From the NCBI RefSeq assembly GCF_007751715.1, contig NZ_CP036292.1, positions 620,001-684,000 of the forward strand: DNA of 64,000 bases, read 5' to 3'. Shown in pieces: positions 27,566-37,723 of this stretch. Each line of letters opens with the position of its first letter. Within the stretch, counting starts at the first letter, position 1. Source of the DNA: Rosistilla oblonga (lineage in GTDB: Bacteria; Planctomycetota; Planctomycetia; Pirellulales; Pirellulaceae). The notes beneath the pieces were generated by a model. It ran no database searches and was not told the DNA's origin. It saw only the letters and a program-made list of their open reading frames with translations. A program made the position numbers and the translations under genes.

Positions 27566-29602
27566 ATGAGCGCGCCTGTTGCATCCGACCGAGAGATCCC
27601 CTGCGGGAATTTGCAGGGTTTCAAGCGTTACTTTAAGCACGACTTTATCTCTGGGCTGTTGGTCTTCCTGATCGCCCTCCCCTTGTGTTTGGGAATCTCG
27701 ATCGCCAGCGGTTATCCGCCGATCGCCGGTATCTTTACGGCCATCATCGGTTCGGTGGTCGCCACGTTGATCAGCAATTCGGAGCTGACGATCAAGGGGC
27801 CAGCGGCTGGTCTGATCGTGATCGCGATCGGATGCATCAATGCGTTTGGCGGCGATGGAACGGTTGGCGGTTGGACCGAAACCGACATGGATGCCTATCG
27901 CGCGGCGTTGGCTGTGGGCGTGGCAGCGGCTGTGCTGCAGGTCTTCTTTGGAATCTTTCGAGCGGGCATCTTGGGCGAGTTCTTCCCGATCTCGGCGGTC
28001 CATGGAATGTTGGCTGCGATCGGCGTGATCATTATCGCCAAACAGATTCCGGTGGCGCTGGGAGTGAGTGCGTCGGGAGGTCCGTTGGAACTGCTGCGGA
28101 AGATTCCGGAGTTCATCGCGACGGCGAACCCTGCGATCGCAGCGATCGGTTTGACGAGCGTGTTGATCATGTTTGTCTGGCCTGTGGTCGTTCGGAAGTT
28201 TCCGGTGATGAAGGTCTTGCCCTCGCCATTGATCGTGTTGATCGTGGCGATTCCGATGGGCATGTCGTTCGATTTGATGCACGCCCACTCGTACACGCTG
28301 CAAAACCACGAGTATCAGTTGGGAGAGAACTATCTGGTTGCGATGCCCGACCGCGTCTTTGGGATGTTCGATTCCCTGACGACGCCCGATTTCAGCGCGT
28401 TGCAGCAGCCGTTTGCTTGGAAGTGGGTCTTTATGTTCTTCATCATCGGTAGCCTTGAATCGCTGCTGAGTGCCAAGGCGATCGACATCATCGATCCTTG
28501 GAAACGCAAGACGAACATGGATCGCGACATGGTCGCTGTGGGGATCGGCAATCTAGGTTGCGCGATGGTCGGCGGGTTGCCGATGATCTCGGAGATCGTG
28601 CGTAGTAAAGCGAACATCGACAACGGAGCCCGCACGCGGTTCGCCGACTTCTGGCACGGGATGTTCCTGTTGGTCTGCGTCGCGTTTATCCCGATGGTGC
28701 TGCACCGGATTCCGATGGCCGCGTTGGCTGCGATGCTGATCTACACAGGTTTTCGCCTGGCTCATCCGACCGAATTCATGAACGTTTGGAAGATCGGCCG
28801 CGAGCAGTTGGTGATCTTTGTCGTCACGCTGGTCGCGGTGTTGGCAACCGATCTGTTGATCGGGATCGCGATTGGGATCGCGACCAAGGTTGTGATCCAC
28901 CTGTCCAACGGCGTCTCGCTGCGTTCGCTGTTCAAACCGGAGATCGAACTGGCCGAAGACGATGGCCAGACGGTGCGGTTGACCGCTTACAATTCGGCTG
29001 TCTTCAGCAACTGGATCCCGATTCGTCGGCAGATCGAACGGCTGGGACTGGTGGAACGCAAGAATGTCGAACTGGATCTATCGAGTGTGCAATTGGTCGA
29101 TCACACGGTGATGGACAAGTTGCATGAGATGGAAAGCGATTTCGAGCAACAGGGGCTGACCTTCACCGCCGTCGGGCTCGAGACGCATCAACCGTTTGCC
29201 GGCCACGCGCAATCGGCTCGCCGCAAGGGATTGTGGACCGCGCGACGGTTGACCGTGGTCTCGGATATCGAGAACCAATCGATGCTCGAAGCGGTGTTGG
29301 TCCGTTTGGGAGCGAGTGGGTTTACGTCGATGCAGTGTGTGGGGGCGGGCCGCCACGAACTGCTTGAGAATGCAGGTCAGCCGAAGCCGATGGTGCGGAT
29401 CGAAGTCATCGCTCCCCAAGAGGCGTGCGAACAGATGATGAGCTATCTGCGTCGCGAAGTGCAACTGAAGCATCGCGTGACGTTTGCCGTCGAAACGGTG
29501 CAGGTCGCTCGGATGGATGCGTTTGATCAATCGGTGCCGACGATTCCGGCGGAGGCCCAGCCGAATGCCGATGAGTCGTCACTGGAACCGGCGGCCCACT
29601 GA
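27566..29602 (+). CDS. SulP family anion (probable bicarbonate) transporter with STAS domain
   Basis: 678 aa from the ATG at 27566; an in-frame ATG at 27533 would add 11 residues and cannot be excluded. The transporter domain (~15-420) begins [20 protein letters not shown] and [14 protein letters not shown], the SLC26/SulP signature, with [13 protein letters not shown] and [17 protein letters not shown] further on. A STAS domain (~455-555) contains [21 protein letters not shown], and a further ~120-residue tail resembles a PII-like or ferredoxin-like regulatory fold ([19 protein letters not shown]), though not clearly assignable. In the dab context sodium- or proton-coupled bicarbonate uptake, as for BicA, is the natural role; sulfate remains possible. 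Confidence 0.9.
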   Translation: MSAPVASDREIPCGNLQGFKRYFKHDFISGLLVFLIALPLCLGISIASGYPPIAGIFTAIIGSVVATLISNSELTIKGPAAGLIVIAIGCINAFGGDGTVGGWTETDMDAYRAALAVGVAAAVLQVFFGIFRAGILGEFFPISAVHGMLAAIGVIIIAKQIPVALGVSASGGPLELLRKIPEFIATANPAIAAIGLTSVLIMFVWPVVVRKFPVMKVLPSPLIVLIVAIPMGMSFDLMHAHSYTLQNHEYQLGENYLVAMPDRVFGMFDSLTTPDFSALQQPFAWKWVFMFFIIGSLESLLSAKAIDIIDPWKRKTNMDRDMVAVGIGNLGCAMVGGLPMISEIVRSKANIDNGARTRFADFWHGMFLLVCVAFIPMVLHRIPMAALAAMLIYTGFRLAHPTEFMNVWKIGREQLVIFVVTLVAVLATDLLIGIAIGIATKVVIHLSNGVSLRSLFKPEIELAEDDGQTVRLTAYNSAVFSNWIPIRRQIERLGLVERKNVELDLSSVQLVDHTVMDKLHEMESDFEQQGLTFTAVGLETHQPFAGHAQSARRKGLWTARRLTVVSDIENQSMLEAVLVRLGASGFTSMQCVGAGRHELLENAGQPKPMVRIEVIAPQEACEQMMSYLRREVQLKHRVTFAVETVQVARMDAFDQSVPTIPAEAQPNADESSLEPAAH

Positions 29603-29616
29603 ACCGCAAGCGAATT

Positions 29617-29647
29617 AATCGTCGCCGAATTCTCGGCGGCGATTGTT
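29617..29647. terminator. Bidirectional terminator between sulP and the Rrf2 gene
   Basis: AATCGTCGCCGA (29617-29628) pairs with TCGGCGGCGATT (29633-29644) with one G-T wobble around the loop ATTC, followed by a short T-rich tail on both strands. It sits in the 50 bp gap between two convergent genes. Confidence 0.7.
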
Positions 29648-29652
29648 TCGGA

Positions 29653-30072
29653 TCAATCGATGCACTCTAGCTGCTGACGGGTTGGGACGACATCGGCGAG
29701 CGTGACCGTGTCGAGGTAAGCGCGCTGCACTCGTTCGGCTTCCGCCAAGACGCCTTTGAGCTTGCAGAATGCGTCGATCGCACAGCCGCGATCGGTGCCG
29801 ACGCAGGCGAGCAGGTGCAGGTCTCCCTCGATCGCTTGGATCACATCGCCCAGACCGATCTCGTTTGGCGGGAGTGCCAGTTCGATGCCACCGCCGATTC
29901 CGCGGGTGCTGCGGATGTAGCCATGCCGCGCCAGCAGGTTGACGACTTTGGCGACGTGGTTGACCGAGATCCCAAACAGCGATGCGACATCGGCAACGTT
30001 GGCGCGGGAGGTTCGTGTCGCCAAGAACATCAGCGTTCGCAAAGCGTAATCGGTTTGCGTCGTGAGCTTCAT
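29653..30072 (-). CDS. Rrf2 family transcriptional regulator (NsrR-like)
   Basis: 139 aa from the ATG at 30072 (MKLTTQTDYALRTLMFLA), the canonical Rrf2 start; the frame remains open upstream into the DUF542 gene. A winged HTH occupies ~1-75 (VADVASLFGISVNHVAKVVNLLARHGYI, STRGIGGGIELA). Three cysteines in CVGTDRGCAIDAFC (C-X6-C-X5-C) lie where Rrf2 sensors such as NsrR and IscR bind an iron-sulfur cluster, so it probably responds to NO or Fe-S status. It is 74 bp downstream of a DUF542 gene, whose homologues are standard NsrR targets. Confidence 0.92.
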   Translation of the reverse strand: MKLTTQTDYALRTLMFLATRTSRANVADVASLFGISVNHVAKVVNLLARHGYIRSTRGIGGGIELALPPNEIGLGDVIQAIEGDLHLLACVGTDRGCAIDAFCKLKGVLAEAERVQRAYLDTVTLADVVPTRQQLECID

Positions 30073-30146
30073 GATTGGAATGAGTCGAGGCGAGAGAAGC
30101 GGGCAAGATCTAGCAATCGCTAGCCTATTGCCGAAGTCGGCCGTCG

Positions 30147-30377
30147 TCAATTCGGAGCATCGCGCCGGCGACTGCCTTGTCGCTCTTCTGGAGGCGTGCG
30201 GATCACGTGGTAGAGCGTTTGCAGGACCTCCGAAGGGTTAAGCCCTCGATGCTGGCAAACGTACCGCAGCGATTTGCCGCCACAGCTGGTATCGAGCCCG
30301 AGTTGGTCGAACACGGGCATCGTATCGGGATGCTCGATGATCCACTCGGGAATCGTCGTCTCTAGATCGCAGTCCAT
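30147..30377 (-). CDS. DUF542 (RIC/ScdA N-terminal) protein
   Basis: 76 aa. It matches the N-terminal domain of YtfE/ScdA iron-sulfur cluster repair proteins: TIPEWIIEHPDTMPVFDQLG followed by the signature DTSCGGKSL with its conserved Cys. The haemerythrin domain that normally follows is absent, so this is a stand-alone DUF542 protein. Its position next to the NsrR-like gene suggests a role in the response to nitric oxide or Fe-S damage. The C-terminal tail (QGSRRRDAPN) is unrelated and probably disordered. Confidence 0.87.
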   Translation of the reverse strand: MDCDLETTIPEWIIEHPDTMPVFDQLGLDTSCGGKSLRYVCQHRGLNPSEVLQTLYHVIRTPPEERQGSRRRDAPN

Positions 30378-30584
30378 GCGTGAGATTGTAGCGGAGGAAT
30401 TCTGGGGAGGGAAACGCCGCGGAAGCCCGGTGCTGGGGCTAATGCGCGGCAGTGCTCAGCCGAGTTGGCTGGCAGACGTTAGCGCGGCGTTACCGGATGG
30501 AACCGGACGCCATCGCATGGCGGATGGTACCTCGGATTGAAACGCTGCTTATCCGCCCTGCCCTACCCTGTGCTGGCAAACGAA

Positions 30585-31274
30585 CTACCAGGAATCATCC
30601 ATGCCCAGACGGGTCTTGAGGACTTCGAACTGGTGCTGGTACTTTTCGTTGCTGCTGTGCACGTGTTCCGCTTCGGTGACAAAACGAATGTCAGCGTCGG
30701 GGTAGACGTCATGCGCGATGAACGACTTTTCAAAGTCTTTCAGCGGATCGCCGTACGTGATCAACAACTTGTGTTCGTCGAACTGGACTTCCTGCTTGCG
30801 TCGTGGATTGACGATCGCGATCCCGGTGCAGCCATCGTTGAGCAACAGGTCCTCGAAATCCCAGAGGGTGCTTTTCAGGACCGGCATGTCGATGTGTTCA
30901 CGATACAGATCGTTGTGTCCTTGTCCGCTCTGGTGACTGGTTTCCAGCACCACATCGACGACAGGGCCCAGCGATTCGATCAGGTCCATGAACAGATGCA
31001 TCAAGTTGTTGCGAGACGCTGCTGCCATCAAGACGGGCACGCTGGTGGACGATGCATCGTCGACGTATTCGTCGCGACGAAAGCCCTGGCGTGGCACGAC
31101 TTGCAAGTCGTAAGAGGGTCGGATCGCATTGGTCAGCTCAAACGCTCCGTAAGTTGCAATGCCCAGGTGAGTGCGCAGTTCATCTTCAGATAGTTGTTGG
31201 AAGCTGGCCGGCGAAGCCTCTTTGGTCGTTGTGTCGGGACCGCCGGTGCGAAGGATGCGCTTCAGAAAGCCCAT
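30585..31274 (-). CDS. Conserved hypothetical protein
   Basis: 229 aa from the ATG at 31274, which has GAGAGA just upstream; an ATG at 31286 adds four residues. No signal peptide or membrane helix. I recognise no domain. The sequence is well ordered with an alternating alpha/beta look: IRPSYDLQVVPRQGF, then VPVLMAAASRNNLMHLFMDL, VVDVVLETSH, a TGIAIVNPRRKQEVQFDEHK strand pair and LLITYGDPLKDFEKSFIAH. It is probably cytoplasmic. The preceding gap (30378-30584) carries a short C-rich motif. Function unknown. Confidence 0.75.
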   Translation of the reverse strand: MGFLKRILRTGGPDTTTKEASPASFQQLSEDELRTHLGIATYGAFELTNAIRPSYDLQVVPRQGFRRDEYVDDASSTSVPVLMAAASRNNLMHLFMDLIESLGPVVDVVLETSHQSGQGHNDLYREHIDMPVLKSTLWDFEDLLLNDGCTGIAIVNPRRKQEVQFDEHKLLITYGDPLKDFEKSFIAHDVYPDADIRFVTEAEHVHSSNEKYQHQFEVLKTRLGMDDSW

Positions 31275-31582
31275 AATATCTCTCATCGTTTGCGTGTCCG
31301 CACGTCAGCGTGTGGGCACGGCATGGGTGGATCAGTTTGGTTGATACCCAACGTTAGGTCACCTACGCGGCAGGGGTTGTTGATCTCACATTGCTTCTTC
31401 TGTCGTATTTTTTTGCGAAACCCAAAAATTCGCCCGACCCCTAAATCGTGTAGATTGGTAAATATTGGTACGATCGCGCCAAACCGCCGTTTTGGGTCGC
31501 AGGCTTGGCGCAATCGTTACAACGCGACGCTACCGCCGACTCTCCCGGTTCATTCGATACCCCCCTTTGGCTGGCTCACCCC
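31275..31582. other. Divergent intergenic region, no gene seen
   Basis: About 308 bp between the divergent hypothetical and transglutaminase-like genes. A more A/T-rich segment around 31385-31480 is the likely site of both promoters. No operator, hairpin or RNA gene was recognised. Confidence 0.4.
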
Positions 31583-33250
31583 ATGTATGCATTTTTGAGA
31601 CCTTTTTTTCGCAGCGCGATCGCGACGCCTAGCTGTTCGTGGTGTCTGTTGATGGTTATGGGGGTGGTGATGTTTGGCGGCTGCGATCGAGTCCCGCCAC
31701 GCCCCGAAATTGGTAAGGATGCCGAGGGGGAAACACGAGAATTCAGCGATGATCAGCCAGCGAAGAAGGTGGCGAAGTCGCTGCCAAGGGTTCCTGCAGA
31801 ATCGAGCGACCGGGAAGCCGAACCGCCAACGGGGATCGTCGACCGCGATCTGCAGTGGTGGGACGCCTATCTCGTGGGACGCGAACCCATCGGGTTCAGC
31901 GTCACGAAGGTCGAACCGGTCGGCGGCGGCGACAGCTATGTCCGCTACAGCATGGAGGAACAGTTAAAGGTCCGTCGCGGCAAGCAGGTCGTGCAGCAGT
32001 GGCTGAAGCAAACCAGTCTAGAGGCGGTCGATGGGACGTTCCAAGAGTTTGGTAGCGAGCTGAGTCGCGGGGGGGAGATCGTGATCAGCAGCGGCGCGGT
32101 GGGCTACAACAAAATGAATATTGAAGTTCGCCGCGGCGATCAGGTGGAGACGGTTGCGATTCCCTGGGACTCCAAATATCGGGGGCCCTTTGCGACGCAA
32201 CAGTCGCTGCGAGCCACGCCGATGCAACCGGGAGAGGAACGGGTGCTGGAGGCGTTGCTGCCGGTGCAGAATGTGGTTGGCACGATCCGATTAAAAGCGA
32301 TCGATGTGGTCAACGTCGCGATGCTGACTGGCGATTCGAAGAAGCTGTTGGAGATCGAATCGTCGACTTTGGTGGGAGACCGCGTGGTGTTGAGCCAGTT
32401 GTTGTGGACAAACGAACGGGGCGATCTTTTAAAGACCTACACCCCTGCCCTCGATTTCGCCACCTATCGCACCGACCAAGAAACGGCGACTGAGGTCGGA
32501 ACGCCTAAGCAAGATCTGTTGGCGGCGACAGCGATCCGTGTAGAGACCGATGCCCCGTGGTCGACGATCAGCCAGCAGACGCCGATCGCCTACCGGATCG
32601 AACACCGGACGCAAGATCCAAGCGACTTGTTTGTCTCCTCTGCCAACCAGACGATCGCGGCGATCGACGACCGGACTGTTTTGGTGGTCTGTAGTGCTGA
32701 AGAGGAGCAGTCGGTCGATAGCCAGCCGGTCGCGGCGGAGGACGAGCTGTCCAACGCGTTGATTCAGAGCGATCATCCGACGATTCGCCAGATGGTAAAC
32801 CGATTGTTGGTATTGGAAGGGGCCAGTCTCGACCAGAAGGCGGAAACGTTGCGGTTGGGGGTCTATCGGCACGTTCGCAAGAAGAACTTCTCCCGCGGCT
32901 TTCTATCGGCGGGCCAGGTGGCGACCGAAGCCGAAGGGGATTGCACCGAACATGCGATCCTGTTGGCGGCGCTCTGCCGGGCGGCTGGCATTCCGTCGCG
33001 CGTCGCCGCTGGGTTGATGTTGCTGCCGCCCGCCGAAGGGCAGACCGAACCGTTGATGGCGTATCACATGTGGACGCTGATCTGGACGGGAGAGCGATGG
33101 ATGGCGTTGGATGCGACGCTCCCAGAGCGACCTCAGTTTGCCGACCGGATCATGGTCGTCTCATCGAACCTCGCATCGGGAAACGAATACAGTTGTCTGT
33201 TGCCGGTCTTGCAGGTGATGGGCCAGGTCGACGTCGCGATCGAAGATTGA
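31583..33250 (+). CDS. Transglutaminase-like domain lipoprotein
   Basis: 555 aa from the ATG at 31583 (MYAFLRPFFRSA). The N-terminus has a hydrophobic stretch ending in MFGGC, a lipobox, so it is probably a membrane-anchored lipoprotein exposed in the periplasm. A long N-terminal beta-rich domain (~80-430) precedes a transglutaminase-like domain. The catalytic triad is visible: Cys in EGDCTEHA, His in MAYHMWTLIW and Asp in WMALDATLPE. In bacteria such proteins act as proteases or peptide-modifying enzymes rather than true transglutaminases. No partner gene is evident; neighbours are divergent or convergent. Confidence 0.85.
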   Translation: MYAFLRPFFRSAIATPSCSWCLLMVMGVVMFGGCDRVPPRPEIGKDAEGETREFSDDQPAKKVAKSLPRVPAESSDREAEPPTGIVDRDLQWWDAYLVGREPIGFSVTKVEPVGGGDSYVRYSMEEQLKVRRGKQVVQQWLKQTSLEAVDGTFQEFGSELSRGGEIVISSGAVGYNKMNIEVRRGDQVETVAIPWDSKYRGPFATQQSLRATPMQPGEERVLEALLPVQNVVGTIRLKAIDVVNVAMLTGDSKKLLEIESSTLVGDRVVLSQLLWTNERGDLLKTYTPALDFATYRTDQETATEVGTPKQDLLAATAIRVETDAPWSTISQQTPIAYRIEHRTQDPSDLFVSSANQTIAAIDDRTVLVVCSAEEEQSVDSQPVAAEDELSNALIQSDHPTIRQMVNRLLVLEGASLDQKAETLRLGVYRHVRKKNFSRGFLSAGQVATEAEGDCTEHAILLAALCRAAGIPSRVAAGLMLLPPAEGQTEPLMAYHMWTLIWTGERWMALDATLPERPQFADRIMVVSSNLASGNEYSCLLPVLQVMGQVDVAIED

Positions 33251-33290
33251 TCGCGGGGGTAGATCGGGGCGGCGGGCTTCGGCGACGCGG

Positions 33291-33713
33291 TTACCCGCGG
33301 TTCGATTGGTCGAAGAACTTTTCAGCGTAAGCCAACAGCGGGTCGATCGTCTGCGGCTGGATCTGGTGCGGCGGCGACCAATCGAACCATTCGAAACCGG
33401 GGTGTTCGGTCGGCACGATCTCGATCTCGGTGGTCAGTTCCGCGAGGAAAATCGAAACGCGTTTGTCGCGCGGCTTGCCCGATTTGCGGCCGATGACGCG
33501 GTATTCGATCTGGAACAGGAAGTTCTCGTCGTGGACGAAATCCTTGGGGCGGATCCCGGTCTCTTCGCGCAGTTCGCGGCGAGCCGTCTGCAGGATCGAT
33601 TCGCCGTCGTCGACGTGTCCCTTGGGCAGATCCCAGCGGTCGGCGTGCCGCATCAATAAGAACTGGCGGCGTGGATGGTTGCGAAAGACGAGGTAGCCGG
33701 CGGCTTGGATCAT
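33291..33713 (-). CDS. Nudix hydrolase, bis(5'-nucleosyl)-tetraphosphatase type
   Basis: 140 aa from the ATG at 33713 (MIQAAGYLVFRN), the usual start for this family; an upstream in-frame ATG would give a Pro-rich extension reaching the divergent adenosyltransferase gene. The complete Nudix box is present: GHVDDGESILQTARRELREE followed by TGI, fitting GX5EX7REUXEEXGU. The preceding RHADRWDLPKGHVD is typical of Ap4A hydrolases related to NUDT2, which clear diadenosine polyphosphates. The tail contains FEWFDWSPPHQIQ. It is monocistronic by position. Confidence 0.9.
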   Translation of the reverse strand: MIQAAGYLVFRNHPRRQFLLMRHADRWDLPKGHVDDGESILQTARRELREETGIRPKDFVHDENFLFQIEYRVIGRKSGKPRDKRVSIFLAELTTEIEIVPTEHPGFEWFDWSPPHQIQPQTIDPLLAYAEKFFDQSNRG

Positions 33714-33867
33714 CGATTTGGGCGGCTTCGTGGGCCTTGCCTTGCGTGATAGAGTGGAGGGTTGATGGGGAGCGGTCGTCGGTTGGCCAGCGAGCGGCGT
33801 TTGAGCCGCTGGGTTGGGTTTGCCGTTGGCCGCCCCGGCTATGATGCTAAACAAAGAACAACACAAA

Positions 33868-34434
33868 ATGAAGATCTATACTCGGACCGGCGATGCAGGA
33901 ATGACCGGATTGTTCGCCGGCCCTCGCGTTTCCAAAGACGATTTGCGGATCGAGTCGTTTGGGACTGTCGACGAATTGAACTCGGTCTTGGGCGTGGCGC
34001 GGTCGCATCCGATCGACGCCGATATCGCCGACCAGTTGGAACAGGTGCAGGCCGATCTGTTCACCGTTGGGGCGCGGTTGGCGACGACGCAGCCCGAGCG
34101 GCTGAAGATTCGTTTGGTTGGCGACGCGGATGTCCAGCGGCTCGAAAACTGGATCGACGCGCACGAGGAATCGCTGCCGGCGTTGGAGCATTTCATCTTG
34201 CCCGGCGGAAGCGTTGCGGCGGCGAGCGTACACCATGCCCGTACCGTCGGCCGCCGAGCGGAACGGTTAGTCGTTGGATTGGTGGCCGCCTATCCTAACG
34301 AGGGGTACGAAGTGGTCGGGATCTACTTGAACCGCTTGAGCGATTATTTGTTTGTCTTGGCGCGAGCGATCAACCATCGCGGCGGGGTCGCCGATTCGAT
34401 TTGGATTGGCGAGCCGTCGTCGCCGAGTTCTTGA
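33868..34434 (+). CDS. Cob(I)yrinic acid a,c-diamide adenosyltransferase, PduO type
   Basis: 188 aa from the ATG at 33868 (MKIYTRTGDAGMTGLF), the family's usual N-terminus. The ATP-binding motif TRTGDAGMTGLF is followed by SFGTVDELNSVLGVARSH, and later by FILPGGSVAAASVHHARTVGRRAER, which carries the conserved Arg residues of the trimeric PduO fold. The enzyme transfers the adenosyl group of ATP to cob(I)alamin, producing coenzyme B12. No B12 biosynthesis, transport gene or cobalamin riboswitch was noticed nearby, so it likely serves salvage. Confidence 0.93.
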   Translation: MKIYTRTGDAGMTGLFAGPRVSKDDLRIESFGTVDELNSVLGVARSHPIDADIADQLEQVQADLFTVGARLATTQPERLKIRLVGDADVQRLENWIDAHEESLPALEHFILPGGSVAAASVHHARTVGRRAERLVVGLVAAYPNEGYEVVGIYLNRLSDYLFVLARAINHRGGVADSIWIGEPSSPSS

Positions 34435-34577
34435 GGTTTGGCCCCGGATGTTGCCGAAGCGATTGGGGCTTGGGGCGTCGGTCGATCGAGTGAAAAATAC
34501 CCTGTTTTCTGGGTGGCGTCGCGGTATCGCCAAGGCGGGCCACGCGATGTTACAATTTAGCCAGTGCGGCGGACTGA

Positions 34578-34973
<396 letters not shown>

Positions 34974-35068
34974 TCGCGGGATCGTTTAATACGGTCGTTT
35001 CGTGTGATGGCGGGTCGCACATAACTGCTCCTTTTCGTAAGCAAGCTATCTCTTGCTGCTAGGTTGAT

Positions 35069-37711
35069 ATGGTTGGCTCGACACCTGTTCGCGAGGTGGT
35101 TCAACGCTCGAAGCAATATCTGCTCGTGGAACGCGAGAAGCTTCGCATTCAGCATGACAGCGGATCGCCTGGGCCTCAGGTCTCTGCCGCCCTGTCCCAA
35201 TTGGCCGACGAGATCGTCGTCGATATCTATCAGCAGTGTTTGCGCGACGCCAAGTTGGAACACCTGGCGGATCAAATGGTGTTGATCGCCCACGGCAGTT
35301 ACGGTCGCGGCGTGTTGGCACCTTTCTCCGATATCGATTTGATGTTGCTGCACGCGCCGTCGGTGGAAAAGCAGATCAATCCTCTGATCAGCCAGTTGTC
35401 GCGCGATATCGTCGACGTCGGCTATGTGCTCGGCTTTTCAGCTCGCACCGCGTCGGAAGCCTATGCCTGGGCGTGGAAAGAGATTCCCGTCTTCACCTCG
35501 CTTTGCGAATCGCGTTGGCTAGAGGGCAGTCGAGACCTCTTCGAACGTTTCTTCCACTCCTTTCGTTTGCGTGCGATGCGGCGAAAGAATCGTTTGACCA
35601 ATGGGATCATTGCGGCGCGATTGGAGGAGCGGGAGAAGTGGGGCGAATCGTCTTATCTGCTGCGTCCCAACGTCAAGCGTTCCCGCGGGACGTTACGCGA
35701 TGTGCAAATGATCCGCTGGTTGGGGTTTGCCAACGCGGGGGAGACCGATATTGGAAAGCTTGTCGATTTGGGAGTCTTTAACGAAGACGACTATCGACAC
35801 GTGAAGCGGGGTAACTCGTTTCTTCTGCGGCTTCGCAACGAGCTTCATTTCATGTCGGGCAAGCAGAGCCAGGATCTGTTGGATCGACATCTGCAGATCG
35901 AGATTGCCGATCGCTGGGGCTATCGTGGCGAGACGGGGATGCTGCCGGTCGAGGAGTTCATGCGGGACTACTTCGAACATACCGGCGAGGTCCGGTATGC
36001 GGTCTCCCACTTTCGCGATACCTGCCGCAATCGATCGGTCTTTGGAGCCGCGATCGACCGCGCCTTCTCGAAGACTGTCGACGAGGACTTTAAGGTCGGG
36101 CCGTATCATATCTGGATCAAACCGCGGTCGTTGGACCGCGTCGCGAACAGCGTCGCCGACGTGCTGCATCTGATGGATATCGCCAACCAGCGCTGTCTGC
36201 GGATTCGGCACCAATCCTGGCAAGCGATCCGGACCGCGATGCGGGTTCGTCAACCCGAGTCGCCGACTCCCGAGACGACTCAACACTTCCTGTCACTGAT
36301 CAGCCAACCGGGCCGCTTGGCTGATCTGCTGCGGCGGTTGAACGAACTGCGAGTGTTGGAGCAGATCATTCCGGGGATGAAGCACGCACGGCGACTGCTG
36401 CAATTCAACCAGTACCACAAATATACTGTCGATGCGCATTCGATCCGGGCTGTTGAAGCCGCCACGCATTTTATCGACAACGAGGATTGGCCGGGCCAGA
36501 TCTATCGCGCCATGAAAGATAAGACGCGGTTGCATCTGAGTCTGCTGATCCACGATCTGGGCAAGGGATTCGAAGAGGATCATAGCGATGTCGGGAAGCG
36601 GATCGCCGAAGAGACGGCCGATCTGCTGCACATGTCCGAAGACGATCGCGAGCTGTTGGGATGGATGGTTCATAAACATCTGTTGATGGCGCACACCGCG
36701 TTTCGTCACAACCTGAACGATCCCGACATGCTGACGATGTTTGCGTCGGAAGTTGGCACGCCCCAGCGTTTGGATATGTTGGTGCTGCACACGATCGCCG
36801 ATCTGACAGCGGTTGGCCCGGACGTGTTGACCGATTGGAAGTTGAGCCTGTTACGGGAGCTTTACGAAAACACAAAACGCTATTTCCGGACCGGCGAATT
36901 GCCGGACGATCCCGACATCTCGGTCCTGGAAACGAAGAATCAACTGCTCACCGCATTGGAGAAAGCCAACGCGTCGCGAGTGAGTTTTGAATGTGTCAAA
37001 AGCATGCCCTCGTCGATGCTGCGGCACCACGACGCCGACGAACTGTTGGAAGAGTTGATGTTGGCCGACAAGTTGACCAACACCGATCGCGTTGCGGTTG
37101 TTATTCCCCGCTCGATTCCCGACAGCCACGCGTTGGAATACACGGTGATCATTCGCCAAGACGATCGCCCGATCGGAACGTTCTCTCGGATCACCGGGGC
37201 GCTTTCGGGGATGGGATTGGAGATCTTGCGAGCCGACATCGAGACGGTGGGCGACAATCTCGCCTGGGATCGATTCCTGGTCAACGATCCCGACGCGGTG
37301 GAGACGTCTTTGGCGCGGCGGAATGCTGTCTGCAAGGCGATCGTCGATTACCTGGCAGCGGATGAGATTCCCCAGCCGACGTTTCGCCGGCGTTGGAATC
37401 GGGCTGCGGTCAAACAGGTCGCCGAGGTGCAGCAATTGCCGACCCGCGTCACCTTCGATAACGAAACCTCCGAACGCTCTACGATCATCTCGCTGTTCGC
37501 TTACGACCGCCCTGGCCTGCTGTTCACGATCGCCAAGGCATTGGCTAACCTCGGCGTGGTGCTGAACTTCGCCAAGATCTCGACTCACCTGGATCAGGTG
37601 GTCGACGTCTTTTACGTCACCGAGCTCAATGGCGATAAGCTCGATTCGCCTCAGCGACGCCAGATTCTCCGCGAGCATCTGCTCGATTCGGTTCAACGCT
37701 TAGAGCAATAG
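35069..37711 (+). CDS. glnD: [Protein-PII] uridylyltransferase / uridylyl-removing enzyme
   Basis: 880 aa, full GlnD length. Domain order: nucleotidyltransferase (GSYGRGVLAPFSDIDLMLLH, with the GS and D-x-D catalytic motif, ~72-92), GlnD linker helices (RSRGTLRDVQMIRWLG), HD phosphohydrolase (HDLGKGFEEDHSD at ~494, uridylyl removal), then two ACT domains (YTVIIRQDDRPIGTFSRITG and IISLFAYDRPGLLFTIAKAL), which bind glutamine. It uridylylates PII under nitrogen limitation and reverses this when glutamine is plentiful. The ATG at 35069 directly precedes conserved sequence. Placed after glnB, it probably shares its transcript. Confidence 0.96.
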   Translation: MVGSTPVREVVQRSKQYLLVEREKLRIQHDSGSPGPQVSAALSQLADEIVVDIYQQCLRDAKLEHLADQMVLIAHGSYGRGVLAPFSDIDLMLLHAPSVEKQINPLISQLSRDIVDVGYVLGFSARTASEAYAWAWKEIPVFTSLCESRWLEGSRDLFERFFHSFRLRAMRRKNRLTNGIIAARLEEREKWGESSYLLRPNVKRSRGTLRDVQMIRWLGFANAGETDIGKLVDLGVFNEDDYRHVKRGNSFLLRLRNELHFMSGKQSQDLLDRHLQIEIADRWGYRGETGMLPVEEFMRDYFEHTGEVRYAVSHFRDTCRNRSVFGAAIDRAFSKTVDEDFKVGPYHIWIKPRSLDRVANSVADVLHLMDIANQRCLRIRHQSWQAIRTAMRVRQPESPTPETTQHFLSLISQPGRLADLLRRLNELRVLEQIIPGMKHARRLLQFNQYHKYTVDAHSIRAVEAATHFIDNEDWPGQIYRAMKDKTRLHLSLLIHDLGKGFEEDHSDVGKRIAEETADLLHMSEDDRELLGWMVHKHLLMAHTAFRHNLNDPDMLTMFASEVGTPQRLDMLVLHTIADLTAVGPDVLTDWKLSLLRELYENTKRYFRTGELPDDPDISVLETKNQLLTALEKANASRVSFECVKSMPSSMLRHHDADELLEELMLADKLTNTDRVAVVIPRSIPDSHALEYTVIIRQDDRPIGTFSRITGALSGMGLEILRADIETVGDNLAWDRFLVNDPDAVETSLARRNAVCKAIVDYLAADEIPQPTFRRRWNRAAVKQVAEVQQLPTRVTFDNETSERSTIISLFAYDRPGLLFTIAKALANLGVVLNFAKISTHLDQVVDVFYVTELNGDKLDSPQRRQILREHLLDSVQRLEQ

Positions 37712-37723
37712 TTGCTTTCAAGT

